Below are positions 53,714 to 64,000 of a stretch of DNA of 64,000 nucleotides, in pieces (within the stretch, counting starts at the first letter, position 1; every line of letters starts with the position of its first letter). The notes under the pieces are model-generated. The model did no database searches. It saw only the letters and a program-made list of their open reading frames with translations, and had not been told where the DNA came from. The stretch covers positions 992,001 to 1,056,000 of the forward strand of contig NC_010617.1 in the NCBI RefSeq assembly GCF_000010285.1, written 5' to 3'. The translations under genes were made by a program, and so were the position numbers. The stretch comes from Kocuria rhizophila DC2201. GTDB taxonomy: Bacteria > Actinomycetota > Actinomycetes > Actinomycetales > Micrococcaceae.

Positions 53714-55384
53714 GTGACTCCTGAAGAACTTTCCTCCGCCGTCTCCGCATGCCTGCAGGACGCCGTGGCCGCCGGTGAACTCACCGTCGTGGACGGCGTC
53801 GACCTGCCCGAGGCGAAGGTGGAGCGCCCGAAGAACCGTGACCACGGCGACTGGGCCACCACGGTGGCCATGCAGGTGGCAAAGAAAGTGGGGCGCAGCC
53901 CTCGGGACGTCGCACAGATCCTCTCCGAGCGGCTCGCGCGGGTGCCCGGCGTGAAGACCGTGGACATCGCCGGACCGGGGTTCCTCAACATCACGCTCGA
54001 CGCAGCCGCGGCCGGTGGGCTCGCGCAGTCGGTCGTGGAGCAGGGCAGCGCGTTCGGCACGGGGGACGCCCTGGCCGGGACCACCATCAACCTGGAGTTC
54101 GTCTCCGCCAACCCCACCGGGCCCATCCACCTGGGCGGCACCCGCTGGGCGGCCGTGGGCGACTCCCTCGCCCGGGTCCTGCAGGCCCAGGGCGCCGAGG
54201 TGGTGCGCGAGTACTACTTCAACGACCACGGCAACCAGATCGATCGCTTCGCCCGCTCCCTGCTGGCCCGCGCCCGCGGCGAGGCCGCTCCCGAGGACGG
54301 CTACGGCGGGCAGTACATCTCGGACGTCGCCCAGGAGGTGCTCGCTCTGCACCCTGACGCCCTGGAGTCGGAGGACCCCCAGGAGGTCTTCCGGGCCGCA
54401 GGCGTGGAGCTGATGTTCGCCCAGATCAAGTCCTCGCTGCACGAGTTCGGGGTGGACTTCGACGTCTTCTTCCACGAGAACTCCCTGTTCGAGGACGGGC
54501 AGGTGGAGAAGCTGCTGGAGCAGCTGCGCTCCTCGGACTCCCTCTACTTCGCGGACGGCGCGTGGTGGCTGCGCTCCACGGAGCACGGGGACGACAAGGA
54601 CCGCGTGGTCATCAAGTCGGACGGCAACGCGGCCTACATCGCCGGTGACATCGCCTACTTCAAGAACAAGCGGGACCGCGGCGCGGACCTGTGCATCTAC
54701 ATGCTCGGTGCGGACCACCACGGCTACGTGGCCCGGCTCAAGGCCGCGGCCGCCGCGCTGGGGGACTCCCCGGACGCCGTGGAGGTGCTGATCGGGCAGA
54801 TGGTCAACCTCGTGCGTGACGGCGAGGCCGTGCGGATGTCCAAGCGCGCGGGCACCGTGGTGACCATGGAGGACCTCGTGGAGGTCGTGGGGGTGGACGC
54901 CGCGCGCTACTCCCTGACCCGGTACTCCGTGGACTCGAACATCGACATCGACCTCGACGTGCTGACCCGGCGCTCCAACGAGAACCCCGTGTTCTACGTG
55001 CAGTACGCCCACGCCCGCACGTGCGCGGTCGCCCGCAACGCGGAGGCCGCCGGGGTGCGCCGCACGGACGACGCCGGTGCCCCCCAGTTCGACGCCGCCC
55101 TGCTGTCGCACCCCCGTGAGGCGGACCTGCTCGCGGCTCTGGGGCAGTACCCGTCCGTCGTCGCGCAGGCCGCGGACTTCCGCGAGCCGCACCGCGTGGC
55201 CCGCCACCTCGAGGCCCTGGCCGGCGCGTACCACCGCTGGTACGACGCGTGCCGCGTGACCCCGCAGGGTGACGGGGAGGTCGAGCTCGTGCACCACACC
55301 CGGCTGTGGCTCAACGACGCCGTGCGCCAGGTGCTGGCCAACGGGCTGGACCTGCTGGGCGTCTCCGCGCCCGAGAGGATGTGA
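53714..55384 (+). CDS. argS: arginyl-tRNA synthetase
   Basis: 556 residues from the GTG ([14 protein letters not shown]), which matches where relatives begin. Class I motifs: the HIGH motif is [12 protein letters not shown] (HLGG), and the KMSKS-like motif is [12 protein letters not shown]. The N-terminal Add-1 domain and C-terminal anticodon domain (DALSBR) are present. It charges tRNA-Arg, one copy of which is the divergent neighbour. lysA follows after 4 bases, as in many actinobacteria. Confidence 0.96.
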   Translation: MTPEELSSAVSACLQDAVAAGELTVVDGVDLPEAKVERPKNRDHGDWATTVAMQVAKKVGRSPRDVAQILSERLARVPGVKTVDIAGPGFLNITLDAAAAGGLAQSVVEQGSAFGTGDALAGTTINLEFVSANPTGPIHLGGTRWAAVGDSLARVLQAQGAEVVREYYFNDHGNQIDRFARSLLARARGEAAPEDGYGGQYISDVAQEVLALHPDALESEDPQEVFRAAGVELMFAQIKSSLHEFGVDFDVFFHENSLFEDGQVEKLLEQLRSSDSLYFADGAWWLRSTEHGDDKDRVVIKSDGNAAYIAGDIAYFKNKRDRGADLCIYMLGADHHGYVARLKAAAAALGDSPDAVEVLIGQMVNLVRDGEAVRMSKRAGTVVTMEDLVEVVGVDAARYSLTRYSVDSNIDIDLDVLTRRSNENPVFYVQYAHARTCAVARNAEAAGVRRTDDAGAPQFDAALLSHPREADLLAALGQYPSVVAQAADFREPHRVARHLEALAGAYHRWYDACRVTPQGDGEVELVHHTRLWLNDAVRQVLANGLDLLGVSAPERM

Positions 55385-55388
55385 GCCG

Positions 55389-56840
55389 GTGAGTGAGGAC
55401 ACCGTGACTGGCCACCCGCTGGCCCCCGCGTGGCTGCGGGTGCCGCATGACGCCGCGGAACTGGACCCTGCGGTGTTCACCGGGCAGTACGCGCGGGACG
55501 CCTCCGGGTGCGTGACCGTGGACGGGATCCCGGTCACGGAGCTCGCACAACGCCACGGTTCCCCGGCGTACGTGGTCTCGGAGCGCACGTTCCGCTCCCG
55601 GGCCCGCCGGGTCCGCGAGGCGTTCGACGCCGCCCTGGAACCCCTCGGGGTGCAGGTGGCCGTCTACTACGCCTCCAAGGCCCTGCTCTGCACGTCCGTG
55701 GCCCGCTGGGCCGTGGCGGAGGGTCTCGGCATCGACACCGCCTCCGGCGGGGAACTGGCCGTGGCGCTCGCCGCGGGGGTCCCCGGGGAGCGGATTGCGC
55801 TGCACGGCAACAACAAGTCCGCCGAGGAGCTCTCGGCCGCTCTCGACGCCGGTGTGGGCCGCATCGTGGTGGACTCCCTCCCGGAGGTCGAGCTGCTGGC
55901 CACGCTCGCCCGGCAGCGGGGAACCCGCGCTCCCGTGATGCTGCGCGTGACCCCGGGGGTGCACGCGTCCACGCACGAGTTCATCGCCACCGCGCACGAG
56001 GACCAGAAGTTCGGGCTCTCGCTGCACGCCGCCGCCGACGGGGAGGACTCTCCCGCCCTGCAGGCCGTGGCCGCGTGCCTCGCGCAGGACGACGCACTGG
56101 AGCTGCGGGGGCTGCACTGCCACATCGGCTCCCAGATCTTCGCCGCCGAGGGCTTCGCGCAGGCGGCCGAGCGGGTGCTGGCGCTGCGGGAGACCGTGGC
56201 AGGGCGCTGGGGGCTGGCGCTGCCCGAGATCGACCTGGGCGGCGGGCACGGCGTGGCGTACACGGCCGCGGACTCCGCCCGTGAGATCACCGACATCGCG
56301 GGGGACCTCGCGAGCCTGCTCGCCAAGGCGCTGGAGACCTCCCAGCTGCCCGCCCCGCACCTCTCGTTCGAGCCCGGGCGCTACATCGCCGGGCCCTCCG
56401 GGTGCACGGTCTACACCGTGGGCACCGTCAAGACCGTCACCGTGAGCCCCGGGGTGCAGCGCCGCTACGTGTCCGTGGACGGCGGCATGAGCGACAACGC
56501 CCGGCCCGTGCTCTACGACGCCGACTACACCGCGGTGCTCGCCAACCGGGTCTCTCCCGAGGCGCCGGTGCTCTCCCGCGTGGTGGGCAAGCACTGCGAG
56601 TCCGGGGACGTGGTGGTCAAGGACGTCTACCTCCCCGGGGATGTCCACCGGGGGGACCTGCTGGTGGTCCCGGTGACGGGTGCGTACTGCTGGTCCCTGT
56701 CGAGCAACTACAACTGGCTGCCGCGGCCCGGGATCGTGGCTGTGGGGGAGGACGGCGTCCCGCGCGAGATCGTGCGGCGCGAGTCCATGGCGGACCTGCT
56801 CGCCCGGGACCCCGGTGCCGGGGCGGACACGACCAGCTGA
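55389..56840 (+). CDS. lysA: diaminopimelate decarboxylase
   Basis: 483 residues, GTG start. Last step of lysine synthesis. PLP-binding Lys is in AVYYASKALLCTSVARW, the glycine loop is IDLGGGHGVAYT, and the substrate-side Cys is in VVGKHCESGD. The expected EPGR is present in SFEPGRYIAGPSG. Length is somewhat above average because of a 40-residue N-terminal part common to actinobacteria. Operon with argS. Confidence 0.95.
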   Translation: MSEDTVTGHPLAPAWLRVPHDAAELDPAVFTGQYARDASGCVTVDGIPVTELAQRHGSPAYVVSERTFRSRARRVREAFDAALEPLGVQVAVYYASKALLCTSVARWAVAEGLGIDTASGGELAVALAAGVPGERIALHGNNKSAEELSAALDAGVGRIVVDSLPEVELLATLARQRGTRAPVMLRVTPGVHASTHEFIATAHEDQKFGLSLHAAADGEDSPALQAVAACLAQDDALELRGLHCHIGSQIFAAEGFAQAAERVLALRETVAGRWGLALPEIDLGGGHGVAYTAADSAREITDIAGDLASLLAKALETSQLPAPHLSFEPGRYIAGPSGCTVYTVGTVKTVTVSPGVQRRYVSVDGGMSDNARPVLYDADYTAVLANRVSPEAPVLSRVVGKHCESGDVVVKDVYLPGDVHRGDLLVVPVTGAYCWSLSSNYNWLPRPGIVAVGEDGVPREIVRRESMADLLARDPGAGADTTS

Positions 56841-57193
56841 GCGGGCCGCGGGGGACGTCACGGAGCCGCGCGGCGTCGTCGTCCTTGCCATGATGGGAGG
56901 GGCGCCCGCCGCCACGGACACGGCACCGCCGGTCCGGTCCGCTGGTGCGCGCACGCCGCGCGGCCCGGCGGTCCGCTTGGCCGGGGACTGCCCGACCGGC
57001 GCGCCGTCCGGCCGGACAGCCGTCCGCGCCGAGACCCGCACCACCGAACGACCCATCTGCCGCACCACTGATCCACCGCACCGCCGCCCGGCCGGACCAC
57101 GGCACGGGCGTCAGGCCCGGGGCCGCGGCGCCCCGGGACGCAGAACCGCCGCACGACCCCGACGCCGTGAGACCACGGAGGAGCCCAGGAGCC
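56841..57193. other. intergenic region before hom
   Basis: 353 bases, very GC-rich, with no stop codons in one frame by composition alone. Just before hom is a ribosome site (GGAGGAGCCCAGGAG). I see no firm promoter, RNA gene or attenuator. Confidence 0.4.
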
Positions 57194-58510
57194 ATGAACA
57201 CCACCGCCACGAGCGCCCACGAGACCCCCGTCCTCAACGTCGGCCTGCTGGGGGCGGGCACGGTGGGCTCTCAGGTGGCCCACGTGCTGCTCACCCGCGG
57301 GGACGAGCTGGCCCTGCGCAGCGGGGTGCGGCTGAGGCTGTGCGGGATCGCGGTGCGGGACACCGCCGCCCCGCGCGACGTCGAGCTGCCCGCGGAGCTG
57401 CTGACCACCGACGCGGACGCGGTGATCGACGCCGCGGACGTGGTCGTGGAGCTCACCGGCGGCATCGAGCCCACCCGCAAGCGCGTGCTGCGCGCCCTGC
57501 AGGCCGGGACCTCCGTGATCACGGGGAACAAGGCCCTGCTCGCGGAGTCCGGGCGGCAGCTGCAGGACGCCGCGGGAGCCTCGGGGGCCCAGCTGTCCTA
57601 CGAGGCCGCGGTGGCCGGGGCCATCCCGATCGTGCGCCCCATGCGCGACTCGCTCGCGGGGGACCGCGTGGAGCGCTTCCTGGGGATCATGAACGGCACC
57701 ACCAACTTCGTCCTGGACCAGATGGACACCACGGGCGCCGCGTTCGAGGACGCACTGGCCGAGGCCCAGCGCCTGGGCTACGCGGAGGCGGACCCCACCG
57801 CGGACGTCGAGGGCCACGACGCCGCCGCCAAGACCGCCGTGCTGGCCTCCCTGGCGTTCCACTCCAGCTACACGATCGAGGACGTCCACTGCGAGGGGAT
57901 CACCGGGGTCACGGCGGAGGACGTCGCGGCCGCCCGGGAGGCCGGGTACGTGATCAAGCTGCTGTCCGTGGGGGAGCGCTGCGGGGACGGCGTGAACCTG
58001 CGGGTGAACCCCGTGATGATCCCGCGCGAGCACGTGCTCGGGGGCGTGCACGGCGCCTACAACGCGGTGTTCGTGGAGGCCGCCGCGGCCGGGTCCCTCA
58101 TGTTCTACGGACAGGGCGCCGGTGGTGAGCCCACGGCGTCCGCGGTGCTGGGGGACCTCGTCTCCGCGGCCCGGGCCATCGCCCTGGGCGCCCAGGGGAT
58201 CCCGCTCGCGGACTACGCGGCGCTGCCCGCTGTGAGCATGGACGACGTCACCACGCGGCTGGCCGTGACCCTGGCCGTGACCGACCGGCTGGGCGTGCTC
58301 GCGCGGCTCGCCCAGGTGTTCGCGGACCACGGGGTCTCCATCTCCACGATGCAGCAGAGCGAGGACCCCCGCGTGACGGGGACCTCCCTGCTGCGCCTGG
58401 TCACCCACTCCGGGCGCCACGCGGACCTCATGGCCACGGTCGAGGCGCTGCGCTCGCTGCCCGTGGTCCGGGACGTGGTCTCCGTGACCCCGGTGGAGAC
58501 CGGAGAATAG
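57194..58510 (+). CDS. hom: homoserine dehydrogenase
   Basis: 438 residues. NAD(P)-binding motif [13 protein letters not shown] near the start, catalytic region [16 protein letters not shown] and [17 protein letters not shown]. The C-terminal ACT domain (about 355-435, [20 protein letters not shown]) gives feedback control by threonine. It turns aspartate semialdehyde into homoserine. An AGGAG ribosome site precedes the ATG. It heads hom-thrC-thrB. Confidence 0.96.
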   Translation: MNTTATSAHETPVLNVGLLGAGTVGSQVAHVLLTRGDELALRSGVRLRLCGIAVRDTAAPRDVELPAELLTTDADAVIDAADVVVELTGGIEPTRKRVLRALQAGTSVITGNKALLAESGRQLQDAAGASGAQLSYEAAVAGAIPIVRPMRDSLAGDRVERFLGIMNGTTNFVLDQMDTTGAAFEDALAEAQRLGYAEADPTADVEGHDAAAKTAVLASLAFHSSYTIEDVHCEGITGVTAEDVAAAREAGYVIKLLSVGERCGDGVNLRVNPVMIPREHVLGGVHGAYNAVFVEAAAAGSLMFYGQGAGGEPTASAVLGDLVSAARAIALGAQGIPLADYAALPAVSMDDVTTRLAVTLAVTDRLGVLARLAQVFADHGVSISTMQQSEDPRVTGTSLLRLVTHSGRHADLMATVEALRSLPVVRDVVSVTPVETGE

Positions 58511-58625
58511 AGCGGGAGCCGGCCGGGCGGCGTCGTCGCACCCTCCCGGACCGGCACCGCACGCCGCGCCCACGCGCGGCACGAGAGCTGAACCGACAAC
58601 CCCTTCACCCGAGGAGCATCACGGC

Positions 58626-59735
58626 ATGGCACACGTCTGGCAGGGCGTCATCAACGAGTACAGGGACCGGCTGCCCGTGACTGAGCGGACCGAGGTGGTG
58701 ACCATGGGCGAGGGCGGCACCCCGCTGATCCCGGCGCCCGCGCTGTCCGAGCTCACGGGCTCCACCGTGTGGCTGAAGTTCGAGGGCATGAACCCCACGG
58801 GCTCGTTCAAGGACCGCGGGATGACCATGGCCATCACCAAGGCCAAGGAGGCCGGCGCGCAGGCCGTGGTGTGCGCTTCCACGGGCAACACCTCCGCATC
58901 CGCCGCCGCGTACGCCAAGCAGGCCGGGATGCGCAGCGCGGTGCTCGTGCCCGAGGGCAAGATCTCGATGGGCAAGATGTCCCAGGCCGTGGCGCACGGT
59001 GCGGACATCATCCAGGTGGACGGCAACTTCGACAACTGCCTGGAGGTCGCCCGCAAGCTCTCCGAGTCCTACCCCGTGTTCCTGGTGAACTCCGTGAACC
59101 CGTACCGGATCGAGGGCCAGAAGACCGCGGCGTTCGAGGTGGTGGACACGCTGGGCGACGCCCCGGACATCCACGTGCTGCCCGTGGGCAACGCCGGCAA
59201 CATCACCGCGTACTGGAAGGGCTACCGCGAGTACGCGCAGGATACCCCGGGCACCTCGGGGGAGGTGCTGCCCGCGGTGGCCACGCGCACCCCGGCCATG
59301 TGGGGCTTCCAGGCGGAGGGTGCGGCCCCGCTCGTGCTGGGCCACCCCGTGACCGAGCCGGAGACCATCGCCACGGCCATCCGGATCGGCAACCCCGCGT
59401 CGTGGGACACGGCGATCGCGGCCCGGGACGAGTCCGGTGGGCTCATCGACGCCGTCACGGACGAGCAGATCCTGGAGGCCCACCGCTGGTTGTCCTCGCG
59501 CGAGGGCGTGTTCGTGGAGCCGGGCTCCGCCGCGAGCGTGGCCGGGCTGCTCATGAAGGCGCGCGCGGGGGAGGTGCCCTCGGGCGCCACGATCGTCGCC
59601 ACGGTGACGGGCCACGGCCTCAAGGACCCGCAGTGGGCGGTCAAGGGTGCCGAGGCCGAGGACGCCCGGGCCGCGGAGCCCCAGCGCGTGCCCTTCGACG
59701 TCGTGTCCGTCGCCGCGGCCCTCGGTCTCGCGTGA
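58626..59735 (+). CDS. thrC: threonine synthase
   Basis: 369 residues. PLP Lys is in [18 protein letters not shown] near residue 60, and the phosphate loop is [15 protein letters not shown]. It converts phosphohomoserine to threonine. The short form, without the long N-terminal domain of E. coli ThrC, is normal in actinobacteria. Its stop overlaps the thrB GTG. Confidence 0.96.
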   Translation: MAHVWQGVINEYRDRLPVTERTEVVTMGEGGTPLIPAPALSELTGSTVWLKFEGMNPTGSFKDRGMTMAITKAKEAGAQAVVCASTGNTSASAAAYAKQAGMRSAVLVPEGKISMGKMSQAVAHGADIIQVDGNFDNCLEVARKLSESYPVFLVNSVNPYRIEGQKTAAFEVVDTLGDAPDIHVLPVGNAGNITAYWKGYREYAQDTPGTSGEVLPAVATRTPAMWGFQAEGAAPLVLGHPVTEPETIATAIRIGNPASWDTAIAARDESGGLIDAVTDEQILEAHRWLSSREGVFVEPGSAASVAGLLMKARAGEVPSGATIVATVTGHGLKDPQWAVKGAEAEDARAAEPQRVPFDVVSVAAALGLA

Positions 59736-60742
59736 GCACCCGGGACGCCACGCACGAGCCGGTGTCCGGGCTCTACACGCCCGCCCCGGTGGGCACGTGG
59801 GTGCGCGTGAGCGTTCCCGCGTCCACCGGCAACGTGGGCCCGGGCTTCGACTCGCTGGGCCTGGCCCTGGAGCACCGCGACACCGTGACCGTGACCCGCA
59901 TCGCGCACGGCCTGGAGTTCGAGCTGCACGGTGAGAGCGCGCAGGACGTCCCCCGCACCGCGGAGCACCTCGTGCTGCGGGCCGCGCAGGCCGCGTTCGA
60001 CGCCGCCGGCGCCGGGGCCCTGCCCCCCGTGCGCCTGAGCGCCCACAACGTGATCCCGCACGGCCGGGGGATGGGCTCCTCCGCGTCCGCCGTGGTCGCC
60101 GGGGTGCTCGCGGGCAACACTCTGCTGCCCCGCGCGCTGCGCCTGGACGCGGACACGGTGCTGCAGGTGTGCTCGGCGCTGGAGGGCCACCCCGACAACG
60201 TGGCCCCCACCCTGCTGGGCGGGCTGACCATCTCCTACGAGGAGCAGGGCCGGTTCCACTCCGTGCCCGTGCGCGTGCACCCGGACGTGGTGCCCGTGGT
60301 GGCCGTGCCGGACTTCGAGGTGGCCACGTCCGTGGCCCGCGGCCTGCTGCCCGAGCACGTGCCGCACCACGATGCCGCGGTCAACGCCGGGCGCGCCGCG
60401 CTGCTCGTGACCGCGTTGGGTCAACGCCCGGAGCTGCTGCTGCCGGCCACCCGCGACCTGCTGCACCAGGACTACCGGGCACGCGCCATGACCCCGAGCC
60501 ACGACCTCGTGACCGGGCTGCGCGAGCGGGGCCACGCGGCACTGATCTCGGGTGCCGGACCCACCGTGCTCGTGCTCGCGCACGGGGAGCGGGCCGCGCG
60601 GGCCGCCGAGGCGGCGGTCGCCGAGCTCACGGCCGGGGCGGCGTCGGCGGCGCTTGCCGAGGGTGGAACACCCGTGGCGTGGCGTGTGCGTGCCCTGCGG
60701 GTGCCCACCGAGGGTGCTAAAGTGGAGTCATCCACGCAATAG
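59732..60742 (+). CDS. thrB: homoserine kinase
   Basis: 336 residues. GTG start overlapping the thrC stop (GTGA). GHMP kinase motifs: [20 protein letters not shown] at the start, [20 protein letters not shown] (ATP loop) and [14 protein letters not shown] at the end. It phosphorylates homoserine for ThrC. The final codons run through a -10-like hexamer for rho. Confidence 0.96.
   Translation: MSTRDATHEPVSGLYTPAPVGTWVRVSVPASTGNVGPGFDSLGLALEHRDTVTVTRIAHGLEFELHGESAQDVPRTAEHLVLRAAQAAFDAAGAGALPPVRLSAHNVIPHGRGMGSSASAVVAGVLAGNTLLPRALRLDADTVLQVCSALEGHPDNVAPTLLGGLTISYEEQGRFHSVPVRVHPDVVPVVAVPDFEVATSVARGLLPEHVPHHDAAVNAGRAALLVTALGQRPELLLPATRDLLHQDYRARAMTPSHDLVTGLRERGHAALISGAGPTVLVLAHGERAARAAEAAVAELTAGAASAALAEGGTPVAWRVRALRVPTEGAKVESSTQ
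60718..60723 (+). promoter_or_regulatory. possible -10 hexamer of rho
   Basis: TAAAGT, inside the end of thrB. Use of it would give rho an mRNA leader of about 300 bases (60743-61036 has no gene). Long leaders allow Rho to regulate its own mRNA. Confidence 0.35.
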
Positions 60743-61036
60743 GCCCCGGGTTCACCTCCGCCTGCCGGACGGTGCAGCCCCGCAGTTGAGCCCCGTGCGC
60801 AGTGACCCACCGCAGGTGTTCGAAGGCGTCGCCTCTCTGCGATCCTCTCCCGTGCAGCCCCGCCACCTCTGTGATGTGGCAGTCCGCTCGAGCGGGAGAA
60901 TCGGGGGAATCCATTGCCGATCGCGCGTGCTCACTGCGCGTGTCTTCCGTGGCCCGCCGCGCGCGGCCCACACCCACAACGTCGGGCTGTCGGCGATCTG
61001 AAGGCCGCAGCCCCCACCGAGTCAGAAGGAACCTTC

Positions 61037-63190
61037 GTGACAGAATCCACCGCCCCCGAACAGGGAACGGAATCCTCGAACGCCCAGAGCACCGGCCTCT
61101 CCGGCCTCAAGCTCGCCCAGCTGCAGGCGCTCGCCGCGCAGCTCGGCATCACGGGTGCGCGCCGCATGCGCAAGTCCCTGCTGGTCGAGGCCATCGAGGC
61201 CCACCAGCGCGGCGGCGCCGTCGCCGCCCGGGACAAGGCCGTGGAGGAGAAGATCGAGCAGACCGCTCGCAAGGCCTCCCAACGCCACACCTCCTCCGGC
61301 GACGACGCCGCCCCGGCCAACGGCTCCGACGAGTCCTCCGCGGCCACGTCCTCCGAGGACGCCGACGAGCAGGGCGCCGAGCGGCAGTCCGGTTCGCGCC
61401 GCTCCCGCCGTGCCACCGCCGGAGGCGAGCGCCACGGTGCCCGGTCCGCCCAGGAGCAGCCGGACGCGGAGCAGGGCGGCAAGGATCAGGCCGAGGAGCA
61501 GGGCCCGGCGCGCCAGGACGGCTCCCAGGACTCGTCCGAGCAGTCCGGGGACTCCAAGGACGGCCGCGGCGGGCGCAACCAGCGGGCTCGCGGCAACCGC
61601 GGCGAGAAGTCCTCCCAGCAGGACCGGGACAGCTTCTCCTCGGAGGACAAGCCCGGCAAGCAGGACGGCCGCTCCGAGGGCGGTCGCCAGCGCAACCAGC
61701 AGGGCGAGTCCAAGGACGGCGGCCAGGAGCAGAACAACCGCCGCGGCGGCAAGGACAACGGTTCCAAGGACAACGGCTCCCGGGACGGTGGCTCGAAGGA
61801 CGGCCACTCCAAGGACTCCGGGGACGGCGGCAACCAGGACGGCCAGAACCGCAACGAGCGCCGCAACCGCAACGACCGCGGTGGCAACGACGGCGAGGGC
61901 GGCTCCCGCCGCAACCGGCGCAACCGCAACCGCAACGACCGCAACGAGCGCGGGGACCGTTCGGACCGCAACGACCGCAACGAGCGGCGCAACCGCCGCA
62001 ACCGGAACAACGGTCCGGACGTGGACGACGTCGAGATCACCGAGGACGACGTCCTGCTGCCCGTGGCGGGCATCCTGGACGTGCTCGACAACTACGCGTT
62101 CGTGCGCACCTCCGGCTACCTGCCGGGCCCGTCCGACGTGTACGTGAGCCTGTCCCAGGTCAAGAAGAACAACCTGCGCAAGGGCGACGCCGTGGTGGGC
62201 GCCATCCGTGCCCCGCGCGAGGGCGAGCAGCACAACAACTCCCGCCAGAAGTTCTCCGCCCTGGTCCAGCTGACCTCGGTCAACGGGCGCACCCCGGAGG
62301 AGAACAAGGAGCGGGTGGAGTTCAACAAGCTCGTGCCGCTGTACCCGCAGGAGCGGCTGCGCCTGGAGACCGATCCCAAGAAGATCGGTCCCCGCGTGGT
62401 GGACCTGGTGGCGCCGATCGGCAAGGGCCAGCGCGGCCTGATCGTCTCCCCGCCCAAGGCCGGCAAGACCCTCATGCTGCAGTCGATCGCCAACGCGATC
62501 ACCACCAACAACCCCGAGGTGCACCTCATGATGGTGCTCGTGGACGAGCGCCCCGAGGAGGTCACCGACATGCAGCGCACGGTGAAGGGCGAGGTCATCG
62601 CCTCGACCTTCGACCGTCCCGCGGACGACCACACCACGGTGGCGGAGCTCGCGATCGAGCGCGCCAAGCGCCTCGTGGAGATGGGCATGGACGTGGTGGT
62701 CCTGCTGGACTCCATGACCCGCCTGGGCCGCGCGTACAACCTCTCGGCTCCCGCGTCCGGGCGCATCCTCTCCGGTGGTGTGGACTCCGCGGCGCTGTAC
62801 CCGCCCAAGAAGTTCTTCGGCGCCGCGCGCAACATCGAGAACGGCGGCTCGCTCACCATCCTGGCCACGGCTCTCGTGGAGACGGGCTCCAAGATGGACG
62901 AGGTGATCTTCGAGGAGTTCAAGGGCACCGGCAACATGGAGCTGCGCCTGTCCCGCCAGCTGGCGGACCGCCGCATCTTCCCGGCCGTGGACGTCAACTC
63001 CTCCGGCACCCGCCGCGAGGAGAACCTGCTCTCGCCCGAGGAGATCAAGATCATGTGGCGCCTGCGCCGCGTGCTCTCCGGTCTGGAGCAGCAGCAGGCC
63101 CTGGAGCTGCTCACCAGCAAGCTGCGGGACACGCAGTCCAACGCCGAGTTCCTGATGCAGGTCCAGAAGACCACGCTGGCCGGCCACTAG
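61037..63190 (+). CDS. rho: transcription termination factor Rho
   Basis: 717 residues from a GTG preceded by AGAAGGA. N-terminal Rho domain ([20 protein letters not shown]), then an insertion of about 250 residues (75-330) rich in Asp, Ser, Arg, Asn and Gly with many RNRND-type repeats, then the S1-like RNA-binding domain ([20 protein letters not shown]), Walker A PPKAGKTL and Walker [11 protein letters not shown]. The Q-loop and R-loop residues are in place. Such insertions are known in high-GC actinobacteria and widen RNA binding. Confidence 0.96.
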   Translation: MTESTAPEQGTESSNAQSTGLSGLKLAQLQALAAQLGITGARRMRKSLLVEAIEAHQRGGAVAARDKAVEEKIEQTARKASQRHTSSGDDAAPANGSDESSAATSSEDADEQGAERQSGSRRSRRATAGGERHGARSAQEQPDAEQGGKDQAEEQGPARQDGSQDSSEQSGDSKDGRGGRNQRARGNRGEKSSQQDRDSFSSEDKPGKQDGRSEGGRQRNQQGESKDGGQEQNNRRGGKDNGSKDNGSRDGGSKDGHSKDSGDGGNQDGQNRNERRNRNDRGGNDGEGGSRRNRRNRNRNDRNERGDRSDRNDRNERRNRRNRNNGPDVDDVEITEDDVLLPVAGILDVLDNYAFVRTSGYLPGPSDVYVSLSQVKKNNLRKGDAVVGAIRAPREGEQHNNSRQKFSALVQLTSVNGRTPEENKERVEFNKLVPLYPQERLRLETDPKKIGPRVVDLVAPIGKGQRGLIVSPPKAGKTLMLQSIANAITTNNPEVHLMMVLVDERPEEVTDMQRTVKGEVIASTFDRPADDHTTVAELAIERAKRLVEMGMDVVVLLDSMTRLGRAYNLSAPASGRILSGGVDSAALYPPKKFFGAARNIENGGSLTILATALVETGSKMDEVIFEEFKGTGNMELRLSRQLADRRIFPAVDVNSSGTRREENLLSPEEIKIMWRLRRVLSGLEQQQALELLTSKLRDTQSNAEFLMQVQKTTLAGH

Positions 63191-63242
63191 GAACCGCACC
63201 CGCGGTCCGCCCGTCCCACCCGTCGATCAAGGAGTCCACCCC

Positions 63243-64000
63243 ATGTCCGATCCTGTTCAGCCGCTGCTGGACGAGCACGCCCAGCTGCAGCGTGAACTGG
63301 CGGACCCCGCCGTCCACGCGGACGCCGGACGGGCCCGGAAGCTGGGGCGCCGCTACTCGGAGCTCAACGGCATCGTGGAGGCGCACCGGCGGGTGGAGCG
63401 GCTCTCCGAGGACCTCGAGGCCGCGCGCGAGCTCGGGAGCATGGACCCCGAGCTCGCCGCGGAGGTCAAGCCGCTCGAGGAGGAGCTCGCGGTGGCCAGG
63501 GAGGCGCTGCGGCGCAAGCTGGTCCCGCGGGACCCGGACGACGGGCGCAACGTGATCCTCGAGGTCAAGGCGGGGGAGGGCGGGGACGAGTCCGCGCTGT
63601 TCGCCGGTGACCTGTTGCGCATGTACATGCGCTTCGCGGAGCAGTCCGGTCTCAAGACCGAGATCCTCTCCTCGACCCCCACCGAGCTGGGCGGCTACAA
63701 GGACGTCCAGCTGGCGGTCAAGGGCAGCTCCTCGGACCCGTCCGAGGGGGCGTGGGCCCGCTTCAAGTACGAGGGCGGGGTGCACCGGGTGCAGCGCGTG
63801 CCCGTGACCGAGTCCCAGGGCCGTGTCCACACCTCGGCCGCCGGGGTGCTCGTGTTCCCCGAGGTGGACGAGCCGGACGAGATCGACATCAGCCAGAACG
63901 ACCTCAAGATCGACGTCTACCGCTCCTCGGGCCCGGGCGGGCAGTCCGTGAACACCACGGACTCCGCCGTGCGCATCACCCACGTGCCCACGGGCATCGT
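63243..64000 (+). CDS. prfA: peptide chain release factor 1, 3' end outside the window
   Basis: The first 252 residues are visible. It starts [20 protein letters not shown]. The PVT anticodon-like motif for UAA/UAG lies in [19 protein letters not shown], and the GGQ is in [17 protein letters not shown] near the end of the window. It follows rho by 52 bases, a usual order in actinobacteria. Confidence 0.96.
   Translation, partial: MSDPVQPLLDEHAQLQRELADPAVHADAGRARKLGRRYSELNGIVEAHRRVERLSEDLEAARELGSMDPELAAEVKPLEEELAVAREALRRKLVPRDPDDGRNVILEVKAGEGGDESALFAGDLLRMYMRFAEQSGLKTEILSSTPTELGGYKDVQLAVKGSSSDPSEGAWARFKYEGGVHRVQRVPVTESQGRVHTSAAGVLVFPEVDEPDEIDISQNDLKIDVYRSSGPGGQSVNTTDSAVRITHVPTGI

Overview
The window is chromosomal DNA of a high-GC actinobacterium. 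Gene content and order (argS-lysA-hom-thrC-thrB-rho-prfA, a fused Kgd-type 2-oxoglutarate dehydrogenase, a SigR/RsrA pair, the 24-residue ribosomal protein bL37, a Tad pilus locus, a tmRNA tag ending in ALAA) fit the Micrococcales. A Micrococcaceae coccus such as Kocuria is my best guess, but that is inference from memory of families, not a database match.

Layout. 1-1122: end of a family 2 glycosyltransferase gene and a DUF2304 membrane protein gene. 1332-20010: a Tad/Flp pilus operon (tadA, tadB, tadC, a Flp-like peptide, three TadE/G-like pseudopilins). Its first gene, tadA/cpaF, is cut after codon 96 by a 13.7 kb integrated element (about 1616-15311). The element carries a large serine integrase at its right end, a tightly overlapping minus-strand replication operon (small proteins, Prim-Pol primase, RecA-fold helicase), an iteron-like cluster, a second small serine recombinase next to a perfect palindrome, a lone phage tape-measure protein, two lipoproteins and an anchored exported protein, and one plus-strand gene of unknown function. 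I find no capsid, portal, terminase, lysis or conjugation gene. It therefore looks like a phage satellite, a phage-plasmid hybrid or a decayed prophage.

20160-26465: a frameshifted DoxX gene, a 54-residue ORF, glgC, prfB directly followed by smpB (no ftsEX between them), a one-domain ABC-F-like ATPase, ssrA (tmRNA) and a QGYG-repeat DUF4190 membrane protein. 26590-32481: hisN, rsgA, aroA, a DoxX-like protein, sigR-rsrA, bL37 and a GDSL-like protein. 32611-38416: kgd and guaB1. 38543-42799: a zinc-uptake locus (znuA-znuC-znuB) with dyad operators, a lipid kinase and a Zur-like repressor. 43010-48374: MBL-fold and HIT proteins and the helicase HrpA. 48537-51793: a TrpXYZ-type ABC importer and a small membrane protein. 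51794-53509: an AT-richer patch with two small membrane-protein genes, ending at tRNA-Arg(CCG). 53714-64000: argS, lysA, the threonine genes hom-thrC-thrB, rho and the start of prfA.

Threads joining the genes: translation quality control and termination (prfB, smpB, ssrA, rsgA, hrpA, prfA); the aspartate-family pathway (lysA, hom, thrC, thrB) beside argS; thiol stress control (sigR-rsrA); zinc homeostasis (znu genes plus Zur). Several housekeeping genes show a -10-like hexamer only 6-8 bases before the start codon, so leaderless transcription seems common here.
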